This document shows positions 1-9,829 of a stretch of 64,000 bases of DNA, piece by piece. Position 1 is the first letter of the stretch. Every line of letters begins with the position of its first letter. This DNA comes from Siphonodentalium dalli (Eukaryota; Mollusca; Scaphopoda; Gadilida; Siphonodentaliidae): positions 6,768,734 through 6,832,733 of the forward strand of contig CP136061.1 in the NCBI GenBank assembly GCA_032622095.1. The letters run 5' to 3'. The notes below the pieces were generated by a model, which searched no databases, had not been told where the DNA came from, and saw only the letters and a list, made by a program, of their open reading frames with translations. The position numbers and the translations under genes are program-made.

Positions 1-120
1 CGATTAACATCAAATATGGCAACGAGGTTATCTAACTTGTATTTACTGCTGAACGCCATGGCTTCCCAGATTGAACCCTCTGCACTCTCACCATCACCAA
101 TCAAACAGTAGGTACGATAA
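1..120 (-). CDS. TKT: Transketolase, coding exon 5 (continues past the left edge)
   Basis: The minus-strand translation is [20 protein letters not shown] followed by [20 protein letters not shown], continuing off the window. This is the TKT region with the GDGE.SEGSVWEA metal and thiamine-diphosphate binding motif (GDG...N family signature) and LDNLVAI(L/F)D.NR. The acceptor ctttcag ends at 121, and the exon's first T completes an Asp codon from exon 4. The 40 bp spanning this acceptor are the unit of a 28-copy array that continues upstream. Only this acceptor, the last one met by the transcript, leads into an open exon. About 450 further residues, including the Pyr and C-terminal domains, must lie to the left of the window. 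Confidence 0.95.
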
Positions 121-1241
121 CTGAAAGAGATATTAACCGATCAAACAGTAGGTACGATAACTGAAAGATATATTAACCGATCAAACAGTAGGTACGATAA
201 CTGAAAGAGATATTAACCAATCAAACAGTAGGTACGATAACTGAAAGAGATATTAACCAATCAAACAGTAGGTGCGATAACTGAAAGAGATATTAACCAA
301 TCAAACAGTAGGTATAATAACTGAAAGAGATATTAACCAATCAAACAGTAGGTACGATAACTGAAAGAGATATTAACCAATCAAACAGTAGGTACGATAA
401 CTGAAAGAGATATTAACCGATCAAACAGTAGGAACAATAACTGAAAGAGATATTAACCAATCAAACAGTAGGTACGATAACTGAAAGAGATATTAACCGA
501 TCAAACAGTAGGAACAATAACTGAAAGAGATATTAACCAATCAAACAGTAGGTACGATAACTGAAAGAGATATTAACCGATCAAACAGTAGGAACAATAA
601 CTGAAAGAGATATTAACCAATCAAACAGTAGGTACGATAACTGAAAGAGATATTAACCGATCAAACAGTAGGTACGATAACTGAAAGAGATATTAACCGA
701 TCAAACAGTAGGTACGATAACTGAAAGATATATTAACCGATCAAACAGTAGGTACGATAACTGAAAGAGATATTAACCAATCAAACAGTAGGTACGATAA
801 CTGAAAGAGATATTAACCAATCAAACAGTAGGTGCGATAACTGAAAGAGATATTAACCAATCAAACAGTAGGTATAATAACTGAAAGAGATATTAACCAA
901 TCAAACAGTAGGTACGATAACTGAAAGAGATATTAACCAATCAAACAGTAGGTACGATAACTGAAAGAGATATTAACCGATCAAACAGTAGGAACAATAA
1001 CTGAAAGAGATATTAACCAATCAAACAGTAGGTACGATAACTGAAAGAGATATTAACCGATCAAACAGTAGGAACAATAACTGAAAGAGATATTAACCAA
1101 TCAAACAGTAGGTACGATAACTGAAAGAGATATTAACCAATCAAACAGTAGGTGCGATAGCTGAAAGAGATATTAACCAATCAAACAGTAGGTATGATAA
1201 CTGAAAGAGATATTAACCAATCAAACAGTAGGTACAATGAA
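101..1241. repeat. 40-bp minisatellite built from the TKT exon 5 splice acceptor (28 full units)
   Basis: Units of exactly 40 bp start every 40 bases from 101, with a partial unit at 1221-1241. In transcript orientation each holds the tail of intron 4, the acceptor ctttcag and the first 23 bases of exon 5 (TTATCGTACCTACTGTTTGA...). Point variants (ggtgcg, ggtata, ggaaca, gatata) recur in the same order 560 bp apart (141 onward versus 701 onward). This implies a 14-unit segmental duplication on top of single-unit growth. Confidence 0.95.
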
Positions 1242-2879
1242 TGAAATACAATGTGAAAAGTAAAATTAGATATAACCATTTTAGTTCAGGCCAAATAAAA
1301 TAATACCTTTGTTTCCTGTTAAGGAGGACAAAATAAATTAGGGTTGGGAAGGGGGGGGTAATTTTTTTTTTTTTTTTTTTTTATAAATTCCCATAATGCA
1401 CAAGGTAATAACAGCCCTTAATGTATTGTAGATACAGGTATGCTATGAATATAGTCTATCTGGATAAAATTTTGTGATGAACTCGCAAGGCACTGTATTT
1501 TATATTCTTTAATTTAAGATTTTATTTATCATATGGCCTGGCAATAACAGGAGTCAGACCACTTTGTGCAAATCTCGCATATTGGAGACTGTCGAATGTT
1601 TTGTCTTAGGGAAGCTTTCACCACACGATTACCTTCCCCATATCGGACACAAACATAAGCTCGGCCATCACCAGAACCATAGTATGCCAACTCTAGAGGA
1701 TCAGACAGGGATAATCTTGAGTGTTTTTGGGAAAGGGTCCGGAGCCCATGCAATTAGGAAAAATAGATACCTTGTGGGGTAATTGGGAATTTTCGAATTG
1801 AAATAATGACACTATCAAATGAATTTAAAAAATAAGATGTTTAAAACTTAATGAACTAATGAATAAAACAAGTGTATATTCCAGCTCATACTAAGTCTGA
1901 GACAGTATCTCTAAAAAATCTAATACATGACATGTACAAACCAGCTCATACTAAGTCAATACCTCCATAAATCTGATATATACTTTATTCTAGTACATGT
2001 AGTTGAAATTATTATATACAAAGTATAGTCAGGACTATTATATATGATTCTTGGTATAAGTTAGTACATGCATGTAGAATTCCATAATAACATGTTGCAT
2101 TAAAGCATGAGTTCCCTTCCTGTATGTGAACAATATTCAACCTGCTAAAAAAATCCCACCTCCCTGCACCTTCCCACAAATCATGTTTCATCCAATTTTC
2201 ATATTAGAGTTACATGCTTCAGTGCTATCAGAAAATTTAACAACAGATTGTTGATAATTTGTATGAAACAATCAATAGCCATATTTGTACAAAGCCATTT
2301 AATTTCTATTAATCAACACCGCTAAACATATCAAATTGAGTTACTAAACATTATTCCATACCTATAACTCTAAAATACTTCGGGTTAAAGTTGCCTATTT
2401 TCGAGGAATCATGTTTTTGGATGTTTGTTAGCCCACTAACCCCATTTTGGTGTGTTTTGTGAGCGTGATTTTGCAAGTTAATTAGGCTAATTACTCATTG
2501 AATTAAAATCAGCAACTTATACTAATAGAAACTGAAAGAATAATGTCAAGTTGGGAGAATGAAATTGGGAACTTCGAAATTTATTTTATTTTGAAAATAA
2601 AAGTTGTTTTGGTAGGCCATTTGGCGAATGGGTTACAATAAACAAAGGTGTTATTTTCTTTTAGGCCTTATAGTACTCAAGCTTTAAATTAAACTTAGTT
2701 GTTGCTCACCAAGGTACAAAATATGTTGAAATACAAGATAATTTGGACCATTTATGATAAGGAAACACTCGTTATAATGAAGAGATAGAATTACTGCCTC
2801 ACAAAGACAATATGGGTCCCTTTAATCTTAGCATTTAACAACAAAGAGAGTTCTCTGTTAGTTTATCCCGTAATTGAGT
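1242..2879. other. TKT intron 4, mostly featureless
   Basis: AT-rich sequence with a G run and a T run (about 1348-1382), and a short duplication of ccagctcatactaagtc (about 1881 and 1941). A 74-codon minus-strand ORF at 1529-1753 has no recognised family. No other structure is supported. Confidence 0.6.
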
Positions 2880-2939
2880 GACATGCTCCGATTGGTCCAT
2901 GTATGTATTTGCCTGTGAATGCCATACCAGGAGTTAAAA
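2880..2939 (-). repeat. TKT: Partial copy of TKT exon 4 3' end in intron 4
   Basis: The sequence around gattggtccatgtatg and tttgcctgtgaatgccatac is a diverged copy of the 3' end of exon 4 (3310-3360), about 400 bp into the downstream intron. The donor is altered (gcatgt instead of gtacgt), so it is probably not a usable exon end. Confidence 0.75.
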
Positions 2940-2972
2940 CTGTGGGTCAAAAATTGGAAGTAAACCTAGCTA

Positions 2973-3219
2973 CAGTAATGCCCTAAATAATTGACTCTTT
3001 AACCGCAGCAGAATTATGGGTAACTTTTCAGGATTTAGTCGGATATATGGTTGTTGCCTGCCATTCATCGGAAAGCTCTCACTGCTTTCTGATGAATGAC
3101 AACAAGCCATATTTGAGAGCTTTCCGATGAATGGCAACAAGCCATATTTCCGATTAAATCCTGAAAAGTTACCCATAAATCTGCTGTGGTTAAGGAGTCG
3201 ATTATTTAGAGCATTACTG
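2973..3219. mobile_element. Foldback element F (TA-flanked)
   Basis: A long inverted repeat with termini CAGTAATGCCCTAAATAAT and arms containing ttatgggtaacttttcagg and its complement. TA precedes the left end. The CAGT terminus and TA target suggest a Tc1/mariner-type non-autonomous element. It lies between TKT exon 4 and the partial copy of its end. Confidence 0.75.
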
Positions 3220-3309
3220 ATTCTAATTTCCAATGGGAATGGAGCCCATCCCTGAAATGGGCCTATTCTTCTGCAGCATTTAATAATAAATAATAAATGC
3301 AAGACGTAC

Positions 3310-3407
3310 TCTGATTGGTCAATGTATTTGCCTGTGTACGCCATACCAGCTCCCACGCTGAGACCCTGGCCAAGAGATCCGGTCGCTACATCGATATAAG
3401 TCTGACG
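3310..3407 (-). CDS. TKT: Transketolase, coding exon 4
   Basis: The minus-strand translation is RQTYIDVATGSLGQGL followed by SVGAGMAYTGKYIDQS. It contains the invariant TGSLGQGL motif that lines the thiamine-diphosphate site in transketolases. The acceptor tttcag lies just above 3407. An alternative AG six bases further in would drop two residues, but the upstream site gives the family's exact spacing after GHPTP. The donor is gtacgt starting at 3309, leaving GA. With the first T of the next exon this gives Asp and restores frame (QSD|YRTYC). Length is 98 bp. A partial copy of its 3' end lies at 2880-2939. Confidence 0.94.
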
Positions 3408-3583
3408 CTGAAACGAAATATGTCATCAATATTAAACTCGGATGCTGAAATAAGATGTCATCAACATAACGTTTGAAACAAAACATATCACGTTTAAAAC
3501 TTAACTCAAGCTCCAAGTTATCAACAATTAAAGATTTAGAAAGGTCTGTTGATTAGGGCTGCAATGATATCATTGGTCACGAT

Positions 3584-4790
3584 TAGGGCTGCCACGATGC
3601 ATCGAGATTTCGATGCATCGCGATGCGCTTGACTCGATTCAATTTTCGATTTATCCAAAACCATAATCGAATAGTTTCGATGCGGACTGTACCGCACCGG
3701 CCGGTGCATAAGTCGATCTTTTGTCATTTACTAGTGTATAAAGACACCCCTATTTTATGTACGAATTATGAAGGTACATGTGTATCTGTGTATGGGTAAG
3801 TATAGCCATATGATGAAATTTTTGTGAAACGAGATCTGTTTTATTTATTTGGAATAGGCGTTGCGATACGGTAACTGTCGCCATTTTAATTGGAATTTCC
3901 CACTCTAAATATAGATGGTTTCGTTTGCTATCTAATTACCGCAGTGTGCAGACGAAAGCTAACATGAGAAGAATGATTTGATAGGCTGATTTCGGTAATG
4001 CGCATACTATTGACCAATGACCTGCCCTGTTTTAAAAGTCGATCGGGGTCAAACACGTGACACACTCAAAATCTTTTGCGAGCAGAGCTCTGATAGGTCA
4101 AAAGCTCAAATGTCACACTCGATAAACCAATGGTTATGCGTGTTATTTTACTATATGTGGTCACAGTGTGCGATATCAAAATGTCTGCTGAAAATAAGCC
4201 TGAAATATCTATCATTCAATCAAATTCGAATAAAAAATGAGGATTTACATTTATCAATTGCAAAAAATAAAAATCTGGACCTCACTTTCATGGCTTTCTT
4301 TGAAAGTTGGCACTTGCACAATGTACAGTATGGTTTAATTTAATATTGGATCCCAGAAGTACATGTACATGTTATTCAGAGATATTAGACCTGTCGACTC
4401 GCACATACTCAGTCCCAAGTATGGGCATATGGCCATTATGGGGTAAATTCAGGGTAATACGTGAACATTGAACAACATCTCTAAAAGTAAATGTTACCAT
4501 TGGAAATGCTTTTGGTAATTGATTTATTAACAGTGTTTAGAAACTCGAGTGCTGTTTAGTATTTACATATTGTATACATACATAGCAGTATAGATTACAG
4601 TATCATGACACAATACATGAATGGTATTTAAATTTTTCAAATAGACTTTCTGGGATACAGTGCCGCTGTCATGACTCTGAATCAGCAGACCTGTTTTTGC
4701 CGGTAACTTGCATCGCGATGCGCATCGCATAGTGGACAAATAATCGCGATGCGCATCGCATCGTGACCCCTCCGCATCGTGGCAGCCCTA
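3584..4790. mobile_element. hAT-like element with perfect 8-bp TSD GTCACGAT
   Basis: 17-bp perfect terminal inverted repeats (TIRs), TAGGGCTGCCACGATGC. The 8-bp target duplication GTCACGAT is at 3576-3583 and 4791-4798. Subterminal GCATCGCGATGCGCATCGC motifs are palindromic. No coding capacity was recognised in its 1.2 kb, so it is non-autonomous. Confidence 0.88.
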
Positions 4791-4935
4791 GTCACGATAT
4801 GAAATGAATCACGATACATGATCAACGATACGATATCACAATACACTAAATTTTTGTTTCCAAATGAATGCCACCTGAATTATCAGAAACAACAAGTTTA
4901 TAACTAGAATAATACAATAGATAGTCTAGCCCAAA

Positions 4936-5048
4936 GGGACTTCATGGTGATCCAACAAATAAAAACGTAACACTCTTATTGGTAATTTTCGGCCACATGG
5001 CTTTCTTTTGGCAAAAATTTCCAATAAGAGTGTTACGTTGTTATTTGT
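4936..5048. repeat. Short inverted repeat inside the outer hAT element
   Basis: The arms aacgtaacactcttattgg (about 4966) and their complement (about 5021) face each other around a ~35-bp loop. The family is not recognised. Confidence 0.6.
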
Positions 5049-5174
5049 TTATAACTAGAGTTCATTTTAAACTAAAATTGAGTTTAATTGTTGGGTAGAT
5101 GAGTCAAATATTCATACTATACATGTAAACTTGAGAGATAATTGGAGGTCTTGATTTTTTCCACTAGCCCAGAC

Positions 5175-5817
5175 CAGGGTTGTCAATAGCTACTGGTACC
5201 GGTAGCGGAACCGGCGGTAATCAGGAATTAAATCAGTACCGGTGTGCTACGACATCTTCCCCCCTGCGGGGGGGAAGATACAGAGTTACCAGAGTGTATT
5301 TGACTATTTTCTCTCTAAATCTATTTCAAATTTTCGAACTAGCCAACTACAACTAGGCTTACTGGAAACGACTTTGGTTTCATTGGGTGACATCATTTAT
5401 GAAATTACAACATGTGAGTAATATGGCCGATTTGTGAGTTCTCTAATTAATTACCACACAAATAAAATGGTGTACCGGGTATCCATATAATTCTACAATG
5501 TTGGCCGACCCAGTAGTCAAACATACATGTCTACATTCGTTCCACTCTGTATTCTGTCTTTTAAAAAATCCTCCCTTTGCGACTTGCCGAAAACCGTCGC
5601 AGACAACAACTTAATCATAAATGTCGTTGTGATTTTGATTTTCGTTGTTTGACTAATCCTCGAACTTACCGAATAATTGATGATGGAACCGCATGAAAAC
5701 AAAGTTATTTGCGGTATAAAAGTCCACTCAATGAGAACCGATACCGACCCGGTTTGCGGTACTGAACATCAGTACGGAACCGGTACCGAAAGTTGTGGTA
5801 CCGTCGGGACAACACTG
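5175..5817. mobile_element. hAT-like element with perfect 8-bp TSD GCCCAGAC
   Basis: The element begins CAGGGTTGTC and ends GACAACACTG. GCCCAGAC flanks it at 5167-5174 and 5818-5825. Both ends are rich in ggtaccgg-like motifs. It is 643 bp, non-coding and nested in the element 3554-5931. Confidence 0.88.
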
Positions 5818-6059
5818 GCCCAGACATTACTTGATTTCCTATATCGCGATACACATGACACGATACGATATGTGTATCATTTGAAAGTGTATCGCGATAC
5901 ATTGAATTCATGATGAATCGTTGCAGCCCTACTGTGATATTGTAATGGCTCATTGAACTGGGAGAAATATTCTATAAGAATTTTTACTATTCCTTAAAAT
6001 TTATTTTACATCTATTAATTTCTACGAAAGTCTACGAAAAATATATAAAAATAAAGAAT

Positions 6060-6182
6060 CAGGTGCCTGTCATTGGCAGAATGAGGTCCCCAGGGGTGAA
6101 TTTGGGGATGCTAGCCCGCTAAATTCACCCTCTGGGGACCTCATTCTGCAAATGACAGGCACCTTATTCTCAGGCCTGGAAG
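6060..6182. mobile_element. Family H hairpin (single-hairpin copy)
   Basis: A near-perfect palindrome with arms cagaatgaggtccccaggg and complement, bounded by caggtgcctgtcatt at the left and its complement at the right. It lies 70 bp from TKT exon 3 in intron 3. Confidence 0.8.
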
Positions 6183-6249
6183 GAATTGACTTAGAACACA
6201 TGTATTCAATCATTGTGAATAGCTGAATATATTTACAAATAGAACTTAC

Positions 6250-6363
6250 TGGGGTAGGATGTCCCTCCAATTCACTGTCAATCTTACGTAGATTAGTCAG
6301 CTCCTCAATCGGAATGACACCAGCTTCGGCCCAGGCAGCATATAGAACCGGAGCGGCATGACC
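6250..6363 (-). CDS. TKT: Transketolase, coding exon 3
   Basis: The minus-strand translation starts [18 protein letters not shown] and ends [13 protein letters not shown]. It corresponds to the TKT stretch GHAAPILYAVWAEAG...LRKI.SDLDGHPVP, including the conserved SKGHAAP His region (the SK comes from exon 2). The acceptor ttttag ends at 6364 and the donor gtaagt starts at 6249. The exon is 114 bp, exactly 38 codons, phase 0 on both sides. Its 5' half and acceptor are repeated several times just upstream in the transcript (6390-6880). This copy is the only one that runs full length in frame into a good donor, so I take it as the real exon. Confidence 0.95.
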
Positions 6364-6880
6364 CTAAAAAAATACATAATAGTAAATATATAGAACCCTA
6401 AATCGGATTGACACCGGCCTCGGCCCAGGCAGCGTATATAACCGGAGCGGCATGACCCTAAATAATACATAATAGTAAATATATAGAATCCTACATGTAA
6501 ATCGAAATGACACCGGCCTCGGCCCAGGCAGCGTATAGAACCGGAGCGGCATGACCCTAAATAATACATAATAGTAAATATATGGAATCCTAAATTGGAA
6601 CGACTCCAGCCAATCTTACGTAGATTAGTCAGCTCCTCAATCGGAATGACACCAGCTTCAGCCCAGGCAGCGTATTGAACAGGAGCGACATGACCCTAAA
6701 TAATACATAATAGTAAATATATAGAATCCTAAATCGAAATGACACCAGCCTCGGACCAGGCAGCGTATAGAACCGGAGCGGCATGACCCTAAATAATACA
6801 TAATAGTAAATATATAGAATCCTAAATCGGAATGACACCAGCTTCGGCCCAGGCAGCATATAGAACAGGAGCGGGAACAA
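6364..6880 (-). repeat. TKT: Tandem copies of the TKT exon 3 acceptor and 5' half
   Basis: About five units of roughly 92-97 bp. In transcript order each carries an AT-rich intron tail, the acceptor tttag and a copy of the first ~55 bases of exon 3 (GGTCATGCCGCTCCGGTTCT...). Most units end the homology with ATT TAG, an in-frame stop. The unit at about 6604-6696 extends to 92 exon bases before diverging. More decayed copies occur near 7615-7680, 7702-7745 and 8050-8095. Confidence 0.9.
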
Positions 6881-7107
6881 ATATCTTATCCCCTGGACCA
6901 TAGTGAGTGTTGAGCTCGATGAAACATGTCGGAATTTATCGGAACGGATAACGTCCCAACACGGCGGAAGCATCAAATCCATTTCTGTTGGAAAAAACAA
7001 AACATCAGACTTCGACTCCGTCTCACCTGAATTGAAAGCCACACATTTTTGGCTTTTAGTTTCAGTATTAATAAAATTTCATTAAAATCAAATCAAGTAG
7101 TCATGTT

Positions 7108-7300
7108 TCAATGTCCGAACATTGGTTTTACAATTTTAGGATAAACAAATAAAAACCTGCCTGCCGGGAAATTTTTGTCATAAAATATGGTAATAAAAAC
7201 CTGCCTGCCGGTAAATTTTGGCCATAAAAAATAAATATAAAAATCTGCCTGCCTGCCTGCTTTGGGTAAAAAAGTGTCTGAGAAACAGAGAATCAACTTC
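7108..7300. repeat. Three ~52-bp repeats around cctgcctgcc
   Basis: The phrase aaaacctgcctgccgg-aaattttkgycataaa recurs at about 7154, 7198 and 7243, the last with extra tgcc units. It is a small degenerate minisatellite. Confidence 0.65.
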
Positions 7301-7409
7301 CTGTGGCCTTACCAGTATATTATACGCATGATAAGATTCCATAATTTGAGGCAAAGTTGACCGGAAGCGGGCGGCCAGCATTAATGAAGCTTTGTTTTCA
7401 TTAACGCCT

Positions 7410-7602
7410 GCATAATAGTAATAACATGATTTTGTCGGGCGCTATGGTTTATTAACGGCACTCCAGGAATGATTAACAACCCTCAGGCCTAACAGTGGCC
7501 CTCGACTGTGTCTCTAATAGGCCCTCGGGCTGTTAATCATTCCTGTCGAACCGTTAATAAACCATTTGATAACACCTTAAAAAATCATGTTATTGGTATA
7601 AT
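7410..7602. repeat. Foldback element of unknown family
   Basis: Outer arms taataacatgatttt and complement, then atggtttattaacgg and complement, then ggaatgattaacaaccc and complement, surround a short central spacer. It has the structure of a small hairpin MITE. No TSD was resolved. Confidence 0.65.
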
Positions 7603-7739
7603 ATATAGAACCCTAAATCGGAATGACACCAGCCTAGGCCTAGGCCCAGGCCGCATATAAAACAGGAGTGGCATGTCCCTACAAAAACATCAACAGTATA
7701 AATTTAGAGTCATCAATCGTGATTACACCAGAGTCAGCG

Positions 7740-8056
7740 GAGGCTTGAAACAGTGTGTTTGTCATTTGCAGAATCTATAGTCTCAAATTAACATTGTCTT
7801 TAGTTACTTTTTCCCTTCTGTTCAGTTTCTATATCCCCTAATTTGCAGAAGATAAAATGCATAATTGAGGTGACTAATGGGTGAACATCACCAACTTCAA
7901 TCTGATACTTGGTCTCCCATAGCAGTTGAGGCCTAAGCAGAATGAGGTCACAAGAGGGTAAATTTAGTGATGCTAGCCCACTATGCGGGATAGCGTCACT
8001 AAATTCACCCTCCGGGGACCTCATTCTGCAAATGACACACACACTATTTCAAGGCA
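7740..8056. mobile_element. Family H element, left hairpin lost
   Basis: The left end cttgaaacagtgtgtttgtc leads into the H core (aacattgtctttagttac...) and an intact right hairpin ending cattctgcaaatgacac and ctatttcaaggc. Confidence 0.75.
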
Positions 8057-8391
8057 TGGGCCAGGCAGCATATATAAAACAGAAACAGAGCTGCATGTTG
8101 ACACAATGGCGGCAAATAAAAGTCATGCATAGCAGTAGAACTTTCAAATTCATAAAAAAAATTCCTTACTATATATGAAATATTGAACAAAATATTTGAA
8201 TATTTAACCATTCCATGACTGGAGCATCCAGAAATTTTGCGAAAACCCTGTGTCAATGCAAGTCTCCCATAGGGAACCTGGCTTATATAAGAGAATACAT
8301 TGGCCTCAATTAAATTGACCTATGGAAACTTGCATATATAATAGAATGTACAGCAACTCCCTTCATTAAAGGGTTAAGTAATCAGCATATA

Positions 8392-8521
8392 CAGTAATGC
8401 CCTAATTAATCGACTCCATAACCACAGCAGAATTATGGGTAACTTTTCAGGATTTAGTCGGAAATATGGCTTGTTGCCATTCATCGGAAAGCTCTCGGGG
8501 AGCTTAATTAGGGCATTACTG
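8392..8521. mobile_element. Foldback element F, shortened
   Basis: CAGTAATGCCCTAATTAAT at the left and its complement ending attagggcattactg at the right, with TA on both sides. Most of the right arm is missing. Confidence 0.75.
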
Positions 8522-8689
8522 TACATCATTTGATTGCCGACGGCAGCAATATTCCATATTCAAATCGTTACAATTTGTGTCCAATTCTAATTTTCACTCA
8601 AATAAGAACAAATATTTTTTTAAAGAGTCAGATGACAAGAAAATATCTGTACAATACCAACATTTCTTTAAGACTGACATGGAAAAACA

Positions 8690-8724
8690 TGGATGGTAAT
8701 TATAGTTCGAGCCTCACCTTGGTA
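8690..8724 (-). repeat. TKT: Duplicate of the TKT exon 2 donor region
   Basis: gagcctcaccttgg and adjoining taattatagttc repeat the sequence over the true donor (8766-8779), 56 bp downstream in the transcript. It keeps a gtgagg donor. Using it would add 56 bases and shift the frame. Confidence 0.8.
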
Positions 8725-8773
8725 CATTGTATATGTACATGGATGAACATGGTAATTTTAGTTTGAGCCTCAC

Positions 8774-8891
8774 CTTGGAGAGAATGAAGCGATCGTTGGC
8801 TGCATTCCTCACTTCCTCGATCGAGTACCTCATCACTTTGAAGAAGAGAACTGACATTATCTCCGCCATAGAACAGCATGATGTCGGATGT
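8774..8891 (-). CDS. TKT: Transketolase, coding exon 2
   Basis: The minus-strand translation includes [17 protein letters not shown] and ends NDRFILSK. This aligns almost residue for residue with the animal TKT segment carrying the conserved GHPTSCCSxAEIMAVLFF motif of the thiamine-diphosphate domain (family knowledge). The acceptor is tttttag ending at 8892, and the donor is gtgagg starting at 8773. The 118-bp length (1+117) takes up the split Gly codon from exon 1 and returns to phase 0. Codons are intact with no frameshift, so I read it as functional. The donor motif occurs a second time 56 bp further into the intron (8711-8724), listed separately. Confidence 0.96.
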
Positions 8892-9177
8892 CTAAAAAGC
8901 ATCGAAATAAAGTTATTATATTTATAATGTTGGCACGCTCTTTATTTTCATAAATTTATGTTTTCTCCATTTAAACCAGCGGTATTATGTGTTCTCCATT
9001 TATGTTTTGTTCCCACCATTCAAATCATCATATGTTTTCTCTATTAAAACCCTCTGGGGACCTCATTCTGCTCAGGCCTCATCTTTTCGGGAAAGTATCT
9101 TTACTAACAAATTAACAAGTTTTTTTTAGCTTCAGAAAGTTTCTTTTCTTTTTTAGTTTAATTTCCTTATATGTGAC

Positions 9178-9310
9178 CCGCCATATCAAATACAGTCGTA
9201 AGTCGGGATTTTTTTACCCTGTGCCAATGCATTCTCTTATATATGTGAGTCGACCATAGGTCGCCTCGCATATATAAGAGAATGCATTGGCCTAACAATT
9301 TTTTATCATT
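9178..9310. repeat. ~70-bp palindrome (hairpin module) in composite context
   Basis: gccaatgcattctcttat and its complement bracket the inner palindrome cgaccataggtcg at about 9217-9290. It is preceded by ttaccctgt and followed by taacaatttttta. The same module occurs in families P1 and P2 and in the composites at 12303 and 22985. Confidence 0.85.
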
Positions 9311-9517
9311 TTTTTTTAAATAAATGTTTCTTACAATTTTTATGACATAAAATAAACAAGACAGTCATCAATGACTGTGGGGTCGCTCACCAGACTGCAA
9401 AGACTGATAAGACTGGGACTCTGGAGACCACAACAGTCAGAACTTTTCATAATCACTTTAAAAGAAGTAGATCTAAACAGGATATGTGGCCAAATTACCA
9501 AATGTACACTACTGATC

Positions 9518-9519
<2 letters not shown>

Positions 9520-9551
<32 letters not shown>
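9520..9551 (+). repeat. Homopolymer C tract
   Basis: About 32 consecutive C residues, a possible length-variable site or assembly-sensitive run. It creates the proline/glycine stretches in overlapping false ORFs. Confidence 0.9.
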
Positions 9552-9553
<2 letters not shown>

Positions 9554-9829
9554 CAAGTCCCCTCCCGACTGGGCTCCAGACTCCCAAGTCTTAGGTTGGA
9601 ATTACACAATTGATATCTCAAACTTTCCCAATTGTTGGAAATTTCCAATCTCACAAGCGCCTTTTTATAAAATAGACCTGATGGTCCTTGTGAAGGAAGC
9701 ATATTAAGAAGGAAACTGTCCTATTTTTCCAGGTTACCCCATTAAAAATATCTGTATCGCAGTCAAACAAGAACATTCCATGCTAAATAAGCCAACTAGT
9801 TCTTGGCTCTGCCATACATATTTTAAGAA

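Larger units (their letters stand above)
3554..5931. mobile_element. Outer hAT-like element hosting two nested insertions
   Basis: The termini are TAGGGCTGCAATGAT and, at the right, the complement of TAGGGCTGCAACGAT. The flanks ctgttgat and ctgtgata are close but not identical, so the 8-bp TSD is plausible rather than proven. Internal ends are rich in cgatac/gtatcg motifs. Two other elements (3584-4790 and 5175-5817) lie inside. No transposase is visible. Confidence 0.65.

Noticed and set aside
101-1241. CRISPR-like array of 40-bp repeats
   Set aside because: Units are contiguous with no unique spacers, and they copy a splice junction. The genome is eukaryotic.
1529-1753. 74-codon minus-strand ORF in TKT intron 4
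   Set aside because: No family recognised. It cannot be a TKT exon because exons 4 and 5 join directly in frame with the expected residues.
4017-4343. 108-codon plus-strand ORF
   Set aside because: Lies inside the hAT-like element 3584-4790 and shows no transposase motif.
6297-7042. ORFs of 90 and 137 codons on the minus strand
   Set aside because: They read the tandem exon 3 copies in wrong frames.
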